Shown here: positions 23,684-32,512 of the stretch, one piece after another
Layout: every line of letters starts with the position of its first letter
Numbering within the stretch: the first letter of the stretch is position 1
NCBI GenBank assembly: GCA_903960515.1
Contig: CAJCBL010000339.1
Coordinates: forward strand, 1 to 36,461
Direction: 5' to 3'
Origin: an uncultured Verrucomicrobiota bacterium
GTDB lineage: Bacteria > Verrucomicrobiota > Verrucomicrobiia > Opitutales > Opitutaceae
Length of the DNA: 36,461 nucleotides
The notes under the pieces: generated by a model
Seen by the model: the letters and a program-made list of their open reading frames with translations, nothing else
Database searches by the model: none
What the model was told of the DNA's origin: nothing
Translations under genes and position numbers: made by a program

Positions 23684-24892
23684 ATGACCCGCTGGTTCAA
23701 GCATAAGCTCAACGAACTCGAGCAGTTCTCCGTGGACGTCATCTACGGCCGGCGCGACGACCGCGCCGCCTTGGCTTGGTCGATCTTTCTGCATGTGCTG
23801 TCCTGGGGGTGGAATTTCGGGGCGCAGCTGAAGGTGTGGCTCTATGAGCAGCGTATCCTGCGCGACCAGCCGCTGGGCTGCCTGGTGGTGGTGGTGGGCA
23901 ACCTCACCTGGGGCGGCACGGGCAAGACCCCGGTGGTGGAGAAGTTCGGACGCGCACTCTCCGAGCGGGGCCGCAGGGTCGCGATTCTGAGCCGTGGATA
24001 CCGCAGCCGGCCCAATCCCCTCTGGAAACGCGCCCTGCGCTGGCTCTACAGCCGCAAGGAGCCGCCGCCCAAGATCGTGAGCGACGGCCACCGCGTGCTG
24101 CTCGACTCCGAACACGCCGGCGACGAGCCCTACATGCTCGCCCGCAACCTGCCCGGCGTGGTCGTGCTGGTGGACAAGAACCGCGTAAAGAGCGGCGCCT
24201 ACGCGATCCGCCGCTTCGGCTGCGACACCCTGCTGCTCGACGACGGTTTCCAGTACATGCCCCTCAAGGGCAGGCTCAACCTGCTGCTGGTCGACAAGAC
24301 CAATCCCTTCGGCAACGGCCAGCTCATCCCCCGCGGCATCCTGCGCGAGCCCATCAAGCACCTGCGGCGCGCCTCCTATGTGTTCATGACCAAGTCCGAC
24401 GGCCAGCGCGACCGCGAACTCGAGGAGACCATACGCGCGCACAATCCCACCGCCGAGATCATCGAGTGCGCCCACGTGCCCAAATACCTCCAACGGGTGA
24501 ACGACGGCAACGAGCGCCACGAACTCTCGCACCTGAAGGGCCGGCGCGTGGGCGCTTTCAGCGGCATCGCCACCCCGGACAGCTTCGAGGCGTTCCTGCG
24601 CAAGTTCGGTGCGAATATTCTCTATACCAAGCGCTTCGTTGACCACTACCGCTTCAACTCCGACGACCTCGACATGATCTTCGAGGAGGCGCTCAACGCG
24701 GGTCTGGATTATGTGGTGACCACGGAGAAGGACGCGGTGCGCATTGATCCGGGCACGAAGTTTCCGCTGCCCCTCTACTACCTGAGGCTGGAGATCGAGA
24801 TCTTGCGCGGCGCGGCCGACTTCAATGAGGCCGTGGACCGGATCTGCTTTCCGGAGAATCGCCCCGCCGGCGAGATGGTTACCGCGCCTTGA
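23684..24892 (+). CDS. lpxK: Tetraacyldisaccharide 4'-kinase (lipid A biosynthesis)
   Basis: LpxK phosphorylates the 4' position of the lipid A disaccharide precursor at the inner membrane, so the organism makes lipopolysaccharide of Raetz-pathway type. The 402-residue product has an N-terminal hydrophobic helix ([20 protein letters not shown]), the P-loop [49 protein letters not shown], and [20 protein letters not shown] with the conserved DDGFQ catalytic motif. The C-terminal part includes [15 protein letters not shown] and [11 protein letters not shown]. No other lpx genes are nearby. No Shine-Dalgarno sequence is visible before the ATG. Confidence 0.96.
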   Translation: MTRWFKHKLNELEQFSVDVIYGRRDDRAALAWSIFLHVLSWGWNFGAQLKVWLYEQRILRDQPLGCLVVVVGNLTWGGTGKTPVVEKFGRALSERGRRVAILSRGYRSRPNPLWKRALRWLYSRKEPPPKIVSDGHRVLLDSEHAGDEPYMLARNLPGVVVLVDKNRVKSGAYAIRRFGCDTLLLDDGFQYMPLKGRLNLLLVDKTNPFGNGQLIPRGILREPIKHLRRASYVFMTKSDGQRDRELEETIRAHNPTAEIIECAHVPKYLQRVNDGNERHELSHLKGRRVGAFSGIATPDSFEAFLRKFGANILYTKRFVDHYRFNSDDLDMIFEEALNAGLDYVVTTEKDAVRIDPGTKFPLPLYYLRLEIEILRGAADFNEAVDRICFPENRPAGEMVTAP

Positions 24893-24946
24893 GCGGGGGG
24901 GCAGAGCCGGCGTAGGGGGGCGTGGTCTTGCGAACGCGGTTGCGAG

Positions 24947-25000
24947 TAGGACCGGTCTTTGACCGGTTTCCTGGAAAGGCCGGTACACAGACCGGCCCTA
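24947..25000. repeat. Dispersed hairpin repeat, copy 2 (TCTTTGACCGGTT family)
   Basis: Outer arms TAGGACCGGTCT (24947-24958) and AGACCGGCCCTA (24989-25000) pair with one mismatch, and an inner TCTTTGACCGGTT is shared with copy 1 at 741. It lies between the convergent lpxK and HDOD genes, in a 273-bp gap without a gene, and has no T-run. Confidence 0.75.
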
Positions 25001-25165
25001 CTTCGGATCGGCCCTGAGGCTACGCCGAGCGATACTGATTCCAGCGCTCTGGCGAACGCGGCTACTTCGCCCGGCAGGCCTCCGCCCAAGCGAAACTCGG
25101 CACTCCAAAATCGAAAAGGCTCCGAATCGCGTGCAAGCCGGGGCGAGCAACGGCTTGGCCCCGGC

Positions 25166-26038
25166 TCAGAACTGGTGGCCTTCGATGGCGAGGATCTTCT
25201 CGGCGATTGATACGCGCCACTCGTCGCCCAGCAGCTTGGACAGGGGCATCGGCAGGTCGTGGCCGGGGGGCGGCAACTTCGCGGCCAACTCTGCGGCCAC
25301 CGAGCGAGCCTCGGCCAGCAGCGAGGCCATGGCACGGTGCTTGAGCGCGGTTCCGGGGCTGAACTGGTGTTGGATCGGCTCGATGATCTCATCGGAGAAG
25401 CCCCAGGCGTGCAGCACGAAGGCGGCTGCACGGGCGTGGTTCATTCCGGTGAGCGACACCTCCGCCTTGGGCAGCATGCCCGGGGCCATGGGGCCGAAGC
25501 GCAGATTCGGGGCACCCACACAGCGCAGGTGCCGGTCTATGAATACCATGCCCAGCGCGTGCAGCAGGCCCACTGTGTAGGCCACCCTTTCGTCGAGGCC
25601 GCTGGCGGGGGCCAGGTCGACCATGGCCAGGGCGCAGGCAAGTGAGCGCCGCCAGTACTCGGTGGGGCTCACACCGTAGGAGCGCAGAGGGCGGTTGAGG
25701 AATTTGCTCAGGGCGAAGGCGGCTGTGACGCGATAGACCTCGTCGGCGCCCAGGCGGGCGAGCGCCTCGCCCAGGCTGGTAACCGGGGGGCGGCCGTAGA
25801 CCGAGCTGCTGGCCGACTGGATCATGCGCGCGGCCAAGCCGGGATCGAGCATCACCAAATCGACGATGTCGCTGATGCTTGTCTTCTCCGAGAGGAGCAG
25901 GGACTGGAGCCGGGGCAGCACCACCGAGGCGATGGGCATTTCTCGCGCATAGGCTTCCAGGTCGGCGGGGCGCAGCAGAGTATCGATGGGCTGCGACGTC
26001 GGAAAGGAAAAGAGGGGCGTTGGGAGGGAGGCGGTCAT
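25166..26038 (-). CDS. HDOD-domain protein
   Basis: The 290-residue protein has the HDOD domain, a relative of the HD phosphohydrolases that has usually lost the metal-binding His-Asp set. Visible text is VVLPRLQSLLLSEKTSISDI, VDLVMLDPGLAARMIQSASS, VTSLGEALARLGADEVYRV, and VGLLHALGMVFIDRH. Where HD enzymes have HD(I/L)G, this sequence has LLHALG, so no phosphodiesterase activity is expected. HDOD proteins take part in bacterial signalling, with roles in chemotaxis, secretion or second-messenger response; the partner here is unknown. An AAGGA 7 bp before the ATG at 26038 supports this start over one 57 bases upstream. Confidence 0.88.
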   Translation of the reverse strand: MTASLPTPLFSFPTSQPIDTLLRPADLEAYAREMPIASVVLPRLQSLLLSEKTSISDIVDLVMLDPGLAARMIQSASSSVYGRPPVTSLGEALARLGADEVYRVTAAFALSKFLNRPLRSYGVSPTEYWRRSLACALAMVDLAPASGLDERVAYTVGLLHALGMVFIDRHLRCVGAPNLRFGPMAPGMLPKAEVSLTGMNHARAAAFVLHAWGFSDEIIEPIQHQFSPGTALKHRAMASLLAEARSVAAELAAKLPPPGHDLPMPLSKLLGDEWRVSIAEKILAIEGHQF

Positions 26039-26234
26039 GGCTTGATCCTTACGGGGGGCGATAGGGGATACCGGCCTGGCTAATAGGGATACCACCTTGG
26101 TGGAGCTTCGCCTCTACGCGATAGGCGTTTGGCGGGCGGGGACTTTTTTAGAGCTTCGTGACAATTGGCCTCTGGCGGCCCGGCGCGGGTTTTTCTCTGG
26201 CCTGCCCATGCGGCCGGGGGAAACTGCCGGGGTG

Positions 26235-27488
26235 ATGTTGCACCCGGTCGAGATTCTGGCGGCGAGTTTGATGGTGGCGAAATGGGCCGGAGAAACCGTG
26301 CTCTCCGCCCTGAACCGGCGGGAGATCCGCCGCCATGCCGGGGCACTGCCGCCGGCGCTGGCCGGGGTGATGGATGCGACCACCTACGCCAAGGCGGTGG
26401 ACTACAGCCTGGCGCGCAATGCTTTCACCCGCTTGGAGGACGGCTTCGGGCTGCTGCTGCTGGCCGCGGTGGTATTCAGCGGGGTGTTGCCATGGTCGCA
26501 CTCCGCCTGGAGCGCGCTGGCGGGCGCGGGCCACTGGAGCGAGGCGGCCTGGCTGGTGCTGGTCGGCGTGGCGCTGGCGCTGCCGGGGCTGCCGCTGGAC
26601 TGGTGGAGCACCTTCCGGCTGGAGGCTCGCTTCGGCTTCAACAAGAGCAGCCCGGCCCTGTGGCTGGCCGACAAGCTCAAGGGCGGGGCGGTCGCCGTGG
26701 TGCTGGGCTTCCCAATATTATGGCTGGTGCTGGCGCTGGTGGGCTGGACGGGCCGCTGGTGGTGGGTGTGGGGCGGGGCCTCCGTGCTGGTTTTCCAACT
26801 GCTCATGCTCGTGCTCTACCCCAAGCTCATCCTGCCGCTGTTCAACACGCTCACCCCGCTGCCCGAGGGCGAGCTGCGCACCGCGCTGCTGGCCCTGGCC
26901 GAGCGGGCGGGTTTCCGGGCCCGCACCATCGAGGTGATGGACGGCTCCAAGCGCTCCGGGCATTCCAACGCGTTTTTCACCGGCTTTGGCCGGTTCCGCC
27001 GCATCGTGCTTTTCGACACCCTCATCGCCCAGCTCGATGCCGAGGAGCTGGGGGCGGTGCTTGCGCATGAGATCGGCCACTACAAGTGCGGCCATGTGCC
27101 CAAGCTGCTGGCGGTGTCGGCGGGGTTCACAGTGGCCGGCTTTGGCGTGATCGCCTGGCTGGCGCTCAGCCCGGGCTTTCTGGCCGGCTTCGGTTTCGGG
27201 CCGGCCGCCGGGGTGGCTCCGGCGCTGCTGCTCTTCGCGCTGCTGGGCGGGCTGGCGACCTTCTGGCTGTCGCCGCTGCTCAACGGCCTTTCCCGCCGGC
27301 ATGAATACGAGGCCGACGCCTTTGCCCGCGCGGCGGTGGGCTCCGCCGCCCCGCTGGTGGGGGCGCTGCGCAAACTCTCCGAGAAGAACCTCACTAACCT
27401 GACACCACACCCGTGGTACAGCACCTTCCACTATTCGCACCCCACTCTGCTCGAGCGAGAGCGGGCGCTGACGGCGCCGCAGGGCTGA
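26235..27488 (+). CDS. M48-family membrane metalloprotease (Ste24-like)
   Basis: The 417-residue protein is a membrane zinc protease of the Ste24/CAAX-protease group. The zinc site HEIGHYKCGH (HExxH) is in LGAVLAHEIGHYKCGHVPKL; the third ligand Glu is in RRHEYEADAFAR. RSGHSNAFFTGFGRFRRIVL with FDTLI is the conserved segment ahead of the active site. Several hydrophobic helices flank it (FGLLLLAAVVFSGVLPW, VVLGFPILWLVLALVG, ALLLFALLGGLATFWLSPL). The C-terminus has HPWYSTFHYSHPTLLERERA, typical of Ste24 proteins. Bacteria have no prenylated substrates; a role in membrane protein quality control is inferred. The start could instead be ATG 26208. It precedes a nuclease-family gene by 170 bp. Confidence 0.93.
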   Translation: MLHPVEILAASLMVAKWAGETVLSALNRREIRRHAGALPPALAGVMDATTYAKAVDYSLARNAFTRLEDGFGLLLLAAVVFSGVLPWSHSAWSALAGAGHWSEAAWLVLVGVALALPGLPLDWWSTFRLEARFGFNKSSPALWLADKLKGGAVAVVLGFPILWLVLALVGWTGRWWWVWGGASVLVFQLLMLVLYPKLILPLFNTLTPLPEGELRTALLALAERAGFRARTIEVMDGSKRSGHSNAFFTGFGRFRRIVLFDTLIAQLDAEELGAVLAHEIGHYKCGHVPKLLAVSAGFTVAGFGVIAWLALSPGFLAGFGFGPAAGVAPALLLFALLGGLATFWLSPLLNGLSRRHEYEADAFARAAVGSAAPLVGALRKLSEKNLTNLTPHPWYSTFHYSHPTLLERERALTAPQG

Positions 27489-27532
27489 GCGGCGGCGCAG
27501 CGGGGCGGCGGGGCCGCAGCCCTTCCGTTGCA

Positions 27533-27646
27533 GCAGGAGCGTGCTTGCACGCGATGGATTGCTGGCCGGCGGGCTCGCTCGGTCGCGTAACGGGAACTTG
27601 CTTGCACGCGATCTCCGCTCGGAGTCCCGTGCCGGTACGCTCCTGC
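27533..27646. repeat. Paired GTGCTTGCACGC repeat with long-range inverted ends
   Basis: Two units contain TTGCACGCGAT: GGAGCGTGCTTGCACGCGAT at 27537-27556 and GAACTTGCTTGCACGCGAT at 27592-27612. The block is bounded by GCAGGAGCGT (27533-27542) and its exact reverse complement ACGCTCCTGC (27637-27646). Another copy of the first unit appears at 36430. It fills the gap between the protease and nuclease genes. Confidence 0.75.
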
Positions 27647-27658
27647 GCCGGAGGACCG

Positions 27659-28597
27659 ATGGTTGCCGCGCGGGTCTTCGCTCTTGTGTTGCTGGCGGTG
27701 CTCACCGCTGCGCCCGCCCTGGCCGGGGCAACCGCCGGCGGTGTGGGCGTCGATATGCTCACGCTGATGAGTTGGAATGTGGAGAACTATCTGGCCGAGG
27801 ACCGGATGGTAGAGGGTGAATACCGCACCGCCTATCCCAAGCCCGAGAAGGCCAAGGCGGCGCTGCGGGCGGCGATCCGCGAGGTGCGCCCCGAGGTGCT
27901 CGCGCTCCAGGAAATGGGGCCGGCTCCGTACCTGGAGGAGTTGCAGCGCGATCTCGCCGCCGAGGGCCTGGCGTACGAATGGCGGGCGTTGCTCGACGGG
28001 CCCGACCCGGCGCGCCACCTCGCCGTGCTGGCGCGTGTGCCGCTGTTGCGGGTGGTGCCGCATGCGGAGCTGCCCACCCGGGGCCGGGAGTTGGTGCGCC
28101 GCGGGGTGCTGGAGGTGGTGGTGGCGCTGGGCGCACGGGAGGTGACCCTCTTTCTGGTGCACCTGAAAAGCAGGTACACCGGGGACCCGGCGGACCCGTT
28201 CTCGGCGGCGCAGCGAGAAGGGGAGGCTGAGGCGGTGCGCGACCTGGTGTTGAGGCGTCTCCCAGATCCGAACACGTCGAGGTTTGTCATCCTGGGCGAC
28301 TGCAACGACACCCCCCAGAGCCGGCCGCTGCGGGCGCTGGCGCGCCGGGGCGACACCCAGATCGCCACCGTTTTGCCCGTCACCGATGAGAGGGGCGACG
28401 GCTGGACGCATTATTACCGCAAGGAAGAGGTTTTCAGCCGGGTGGACTACCTGATGGTCTCGCCCGGGCTGCGGCTAGTGGTCGAGAAAGCCTGGATTCA
28501 CGACTCGCCGGCCGTGAGGGCCGCCAGCGATCACCGGCCGGTGCTGGTGCGGCTGGGGGCGGAGGAGCCGAAGCCTCCGGCCGCCGGGCCCAAGTGA
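27659..28597 (+). CDS. Secreted endonuclease/exonuclease/phosphatase-family protein
   Basis: The 312-residue protein begins with a signal peptide (FALVLLAVLTAAPALAGA). The rest is an endonuclease/exonuclease/phosphatase (DNase I-like) domain. In order: LMSWNVENYLAED (Asn), ALQEMGPAPYLEEL (metal Glu), LFLVHLKSRYTGDP (His), FVILGDCNDTPQS (GDxND, Asp and Asn), and RAASDHRPVLVRL (SDH, catalytic His). All catalytic residues of the family are present. Members cleave nucleic acids, phosphoesters or sphingomyelin; the substrate cannot be told from sequence. Export suggests use of environmental nucleic acid or phosphoesters. A GGAGG lies 4 bp before the ATG, which fixes the start. Confidence 0.88.
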   Translation: MVAARVFALVLLAVLTAAPALAGATAGGVGVDMLTLMSWNVENYLAEDRMVEGEYRTAYPKPEKAKAALRAAIREVRPEVLALQEMGPAPYLEELQRDLAAEGLAYEWRALLDGPDPARHLAVLARVPLLRVVPHAELPTRGRELVRRGVLEVVVALGAREVTLFLVHLKSRYTGDPADPFSAAQREGEAEAVRDLVLRRLPDPNTSRFVILGDCNDTPQSRPLRALARRGDTQIATVLPVTDERGDGWTHYYRKEEVFSRVDYLMVSPGLRLVVEKAWIHDSPAVRAASDHRPVLVRLGAEEPKPPAAGPK

Positions 28598-28720
28598 CGG
28601 TGGGCTGAGGACGGATTGCCCCGGCTCGCCGCCCTCTGGGACTCAGCGAGCCGGAGCGGGGCCGGAGCGGTCGGGGCGCCGCAGAAACCTTTTTTTCTCA
28701 ACCGGAAGCCGCTGGAGCCG

Positions 28721-30697
28721 ATGCTAGGGCTCATGCGCTGGCGCGATCTCAACCTACAAAGTAAGCTCGTCCTTGTGATCTTGGTGCCGCTTTCGGGTTG
28801 TGTTGCTCTGGGCGGATTGGAGCTCTTCCGGGTCCACCGGCGCGTCACCGAGATCCGCCAACTCGGCCAGTTGTCCCAGTTGGCAGGGCGGTTGGGTGAG
28901 TTGGAAAGCCGGGTCGATAGCGAGGAAAGCAACTGGTACATCTTCATCATCGGGCGCCCTTGTCCTCCGGATGAGTTCGCGGTTGAGCGGGGCAGGCAGG
29001 ACGAGCGCCGCAAGGAGACCGACAAGGCCACCGCCATCTACAAGGAGGCGTTGTCACAGATTCCCCAGGATGGGCTCACCCCGCCAATCCGGCGTGCACT
29101 GGACGTTATCGATCAGGACCTGTCCAACCTGCCAAAATTTCGGGAGTTGATGGACAATCTCCAGGGCAGCAGATGCAGCGACCTCACCGGTTTCTACGAC
29201 GATTTCCGCCGCAACCTCGGCCAACTCCTCCCGCAGCTTGTCGACGCCACGACCTCCGATGTGATTGCCCGCAAGCTGATTGTCATGAACAAGATGATCC
29301 AGTTGAGGGGCGTATCCATGTCGGGCGGCGGACCGATATTTGACTATCACCAAATGCGCCAGAGCGGGAAGGTCGTTCCTGAACGCTCAGCGGAGCGCAT
29401 GCGGCTCAATTCCGAGGCGGCCAAGGCCATGTGGGCCGAGGTCATCGGCCTCAGCCAGGGTACAATGCGCGTGCACATGGAGGCTCTGTATCAATCGGAG
29501 CCCTGCCAGACCGCGTATGCGCTGATGTTGGGCCATGCCAAGGCGATCTTCGAGAATACCGAGCCTCCCATTCAGAATCAGGAAGGCTGGGCGCCTTCGT
29601 GGAGTTTCATTACCGAAGCCCTGTCCAAGGAAAACGCCTTTCTGCGTGAGGATTTCGCGCAGACCTGCAGCGGCATCGAGCGCCAGCTCAGACAGCTTCG
29701 GCTGTGGACGGCGGTGGGCCTGTGCCTGTCCACTATCTTGATCTTGGCGGCGGCTATTCGGCTTGGGAAGGGTATCACCGGCCCGGTGGCGGCCCTGTGC
29801 GATCGTTTGCTCCAGCATGTGGAGCACACCGCCGCCAAATCCACTTCCCTGAGCGGTTCCGCTACTGCAGTCGCCGACGGCGCTTCCCAGCAAGCCGCCG
29901 CGCTCGAAGAGACCAGCGCCACGCTGGAGGAGATCGCCGGCATGGCCCGCAGCAATTCCGAGAACGCCCAACAGGCCAGCGAATCCGCCGATGGGGTTCG
30001 TGCCGCAGCGGATACCGGGCACCAGCAGATGGCCCGCCTCAAGGCGGCCATGGATGCGCTCCAACAGTCTAGTACGGATGTGTCGCGCATCATCCGCACC
30101 ATCGACGAGATCGCTTTCCAGACCAACATCCTGGCCCTCAATGCCGCCATCGAGGCGGCCCGCGCCGGTGAGGCCGGTGCGGGGTTCTCGGTGGTCGCCG
30201 AGGAGGTCCGGGCCTTGGCCCATCGCAGCGCCCAGGCGGCCCAGGAAACTGCGAGCAAGATTTCCGCCAGCCAGGAGTGCACCAAATCCGGCGCCAAGAT
30301 CGCGGTGGATGTGGCCGCAACCCTCGAAAGCATCCTGGCCAAGGCGCGCAACGCCGAAGGCTTCGTGCGCCAGATCGCCGATGCGACCAAGGAGCAGAAC
30401 CTGGGTATCGGCCAGATTTCTACGTCGGTGCATCAGGTCGACCAGGTGACCCAGAGCAACGCCTCGTCGGCCCAGGATGCCGCCGATGTCGCTCGGGACT
30501 TGGAGGTGGATGCGGCCATCATGCGCGACGACGTCTACGAACTGCGGCGCGCGGTTTGCGGCCGGCAGGCGATGGAAGACGAAGTGCCCGTCCAGGATGT
30601 GGCCGTCGAGGAGAGCGAGGAGTCCGCTCCCGCTCCGGCTCCTTCCTCCGATTTTACGAACTCCCACGACTCCGAGATGTTTCCGCGCCGGCGGTGA
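28721..30697 (+). CDS. Methyl-accepting chemotaxis protein
   Basis: The 658-residue receptor has an N-terminal membrane helix ([20 protein letters not shown]), a periplasmic sensor domain of about 290 residues, a second helix near 325-347 ([19 protein letters not shown]), a short linker and a signalling domain. The hairpin tip is [20 protein letters not shown] followed by [20 protein letters not shown], the sequence that binds CheA and CheW. The flanks carry the usual [17 protein letters not shown] helices with methylation-type Glu/Gln pairs. The sensor ligand is unknown; [15 protein letters not shown] has a helical-bundle look. No HAMP domain of normal length is clear. The C-terminus ([11 protein letters not shown]) is not the NWETF CheR site. 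No other chemotaxis gene is in the window. ATG 28721 follows GGAG; ATG 28733 is possible. Confidence 0.93.
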   Translation: MLGLMRWRDLNLQSKLVLVILVPLSGCVALGGLELFRVHRRVTEIRQLGQLSQLAGRLGELESRVDSEESNWYIFIIGRPCPPDEFAVERGRQDERRKETDKATAIYKEALSQIPQDGLTPPIRRALDVIDQDLSNLPKFRELMDNLQGSRCSDLTGFYDDFRRNLGQLLPQLVDATTSDVIARKLIVMNKMIQLRGVSMSGGGPIFDYHQMRQSGKVVPERSAERMRLNSEAAKAMWAEVIGLSQGTMRVHMEALYQSEPCQTAYALMLGHAKAIFENTEPPIQNQEGWAPSWSFITEALSKENAFLREDFAQTCSGIERQLRQLRLWTAVGLCLSTILILAAAIRLGKGITGPVAALCDRLLQHVEHTAAKSTSLSGSATAVADGASQQAAALEETSATLEEIAGMARSNSENAQQASESADGVRAAADTGHQQMARLKAAMDALQQSSTDVSRIIRTIDEIAFQTNILALNAAIEAARAGEAGAGFSVVAEEVRALAHRSAQAAQETASKISASQECTKSGAKIAVDVAATLESILAKARNAEGFVRQIADATKEQNLGIGQISTSVHQVDQVTQSNASSAQDAADVARDLEVDAAIMRDDVYELRRAVCGRQAMEDEVPVQDVAVEESEESAPAPAPSSDFTNSHDSEMFPRRR

Positions 30698-30854
30698 TGG
30701 CGGGCGGCGCGTCCGGCGGTTCGGCCCCGGATGTCCCCATGGTTGCGGCACGGCCTATGCCGGGAGATTCCCCCTCCCACCGGCGACGGCGTCGCTACTA
30801 CTTGAGGACAGCCGCTGGGGAGGCCCCCTTGTCTAGGGGCTGTGCGGGGCGAGA

Positions 30855-30940
30855 TGGTGCCCGGGACCGGACTCGAACCGGTACTTCCTTTCGGAAAGCT
30901 GATTTTAAGTCAGAAGCGTCTGCCATTTCGCCACCCGGGC
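30855..30940 (-). tRNA. tRNA-Leu (anticodon TAA)
   Basis: An 86-nt class II tRNA on the minus strand. Acceptor stem GCCCGGG/CCCGGGC, discriminator A and encoded CCA. The anticodon loop CTTAAAA carries TAA, reading UUA and UUG. A long variable arm (CTTTCCGAAAGGAAG) and the T-loop TTCGAGT are present. No clear terminator is seen beyond it. The 157 bp between the chemoreceptor stop and this tRNA hold no gene. Confidence 0.97.
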
Positions 30941-31295
30941 GCATCGACTCGTTTTCATAGCAGGGCGGCGCACGCCGACGCCAGCGGGAATGTCCGCAAA
31001 GAATCGGCTCGCCTACTGTCTCCGATTCGTAGTGACTGTTTTCAACGGCCGAGACCATCCTCGCAGTTGCGCCTCGGCCTTCCCCCGCTTTGCCCCCCAC
31101 AAAGGACTGGCGGGGGTTCTCTTTTTAAGAGGGCGGCAGGGCTCGGACGCTTGCAGCGGTTGGGGCCGTGAGCCCCGCAGGCGATGGTGTTTCTCCTCTA
31201 GCCCCGGCACCGCCGGAGCTTGTACTGCGCAGGCGGGTGTTGTCGCGCCGGGATGGTTGCAGCCCCGACACCGTTCGCCGCGCCGGCTGCCCTTG

Positions 31296-31334
31296 AAAAC
31301 AGAAAACCCGCTACCGTTTTACGGGTAGCGGGTT
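31296..31334 (-). terminator. Rho-independent terminator of tRNA-Phe
   Basis: On the minus strand ACCCGCTACC (31333-31324) pairs with GGTAGCGGGT (31315-31306) around an 8-base loop and is followed by TTTCTGTTTT. Confidence 0.9.
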
Positions 31335-31339
31335 CAAAG

Positions 31340-31415
<76 letters not shown>

Positions 31416-31432
31416 GTAGCTGCGAGGGGGCA

Positions 31433-31461
31433 AATGAATGGGGCACTTTCCCGCTGGTCAA
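31433..31461 (-). promoter_or_regulatory. Likely promoter of tRNA-Phe
   Basis: On the minus strand TTGACC (31461-31456), a 17-base spacer and TTCATT (31438-31433), ending 17 bases before the tRNA. The -35 matches consensus well, the -10 weakly. Confidence 0.5.
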
Positions 31462-31626
31462 TGGGAATTTTCCGAAACCAACTGATGCTGAACCTAGTTA
31501 TCTGCCGGAGCGGGTTCCACAGAGCGAAGCCTGGAGGCGATCGGCAATCCAAGCGTGGCCATTGGCGGGGGCGCGGTTCGGGGCGGAGACTCGCCGCCCG
31601 GGGATAGCATCACATTCGCCCAGCGT

Positions 31627-32235
31627 TCATGCTCCGGAGGCCATCGCACTGAGGATTGCCGAAAGGACGACCATCGGCGCCCCCACCAGAATCGAAACGA
31701 GGAACGGCTTCTTCACCTGGTCCCAGTGAAGAAACAGGAAGACGAGCGACACAAGGGGGACGAAGAGCACTCCTAATCCCCAGAGAATGGACTCGGTGAA
31801 GGCTGCGATGATGAAGATCACGTGGCAGACCACGATCACCAAGATTCCGACTACGAGGAAGAACAGCCCCGCCCCGGAATGCGAATTTGTGTCAGCGGTG
31901 AGGTGTTGCCGTGTCCTCGTTCCCTGGCTCTGGCTCGAGCGCGCGGTGCTATCCTGGCGTTCCCGGCTCGGTCGTTCGCTTTCAAGCGCCCGGCGCGAGG
32001 GGGTGTTCCTTGCGCCTGTTGACGGCGCTGTCGACTCTACGACCACTCCCGCCTCAAGAACCACCTTGGTGCCGTCCGGATACATCCAAATCTTCCGCTC
32101 GCCCACCTCCCGTTTCATGTTCGGTTCGCCCAAGACGCGTAGAATCGTCTCTTCCGAGTCGCCCTCGGTCTGGGCGAGGCCGGTGCTGGTGTTTAGGGAG
32201 GCGAGGAGTGCGAGGAGTAGAAACAGCCGGAGCAT
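31627..32235 (-). CDS. Small exported membrane protein with an SmpA-like N-terminal module
   Basis: The 202-residue product has a signal peptide (MLRLFLLLALLASLNTSTG, cleaved near GLAQ) followed by a 45-residue beta module, ETILRVLGEPNMKREVGERK then IWMYPDGTKVVLEAGVVVES. Short modules of this form (VLG.P......G....W.Y..GT.V.L..G.V) resemble SmpA/BamE-like domains in exported proteins. A Ser/Arg/Thr-rich linker of about 50 residues leads to hydrophobic segments near 117-195 (LFFLVVGILVIVVCHVIFII, LWGLGVLFVPLVSLVFLFLH, FLVSILVGAPMVVLSAILSA). The linker GARNTPSRRALESERPSRER is likely disordered. Family and function are not recognised. It is a single gene between tRNA-Phe and the SNF2 gene. Confidence 0.75.
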   Translation of the reverse strand: MLRLFLLLALLASLNTSTGLAQTEGDSEETILRVLGEPNMKREVGERKIWMYPDGTKVVLEAGVVVESTAPSTGARNTPSRRALESERPSRERQDSTARSSQSQGTRTRQHLTADTNSHSGAGLFFLVVGILVIVVCHVIFIIAAFTESILWGLGVLFVPLVSLVFLFLHWDQVKKPFLVSILVGAPMVVLSAILSAMASGA

Positions 32236-32512
32236 GATCGAAGGGATGTGGTTTGGTATGCGGATCCGCGTGGCACGCGGCGGGAGCCCCATGCTCTCGG
32301 GCGATCCCAGATCGCTCCGCCGCAGTTTCTGCATACGCGATGGCGAAGACATGTCGAGCCGGCGAAATGGCGACGGGGCGGTCGCTGGTGCCGCTCGCGG
32401 GGCCGCCTCTCGGGCCACAGTACCGAAATCCCTGTTTAGCGGAGGCTCGGGCCGGGGCGAAGCGAGGATTTGCCGTCAGCGGAAGGGGGAGGGCGCAATA
32501 CCGGGGTATCGG

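Noticed and set aside
23459-24988. Upstream extension of the membrane protein frame through the whole of lpxK
   Set aside because: It is antisense to lpxK and unlike a protein; the gene starts near its first membrane helix at 23458.
30798-30850. Terminator for tRNA-Leu(TAA)
   Set aside because: A CCCCT/AGGGG hairpin can be drawn, but no T-run follows it on the minus strand.
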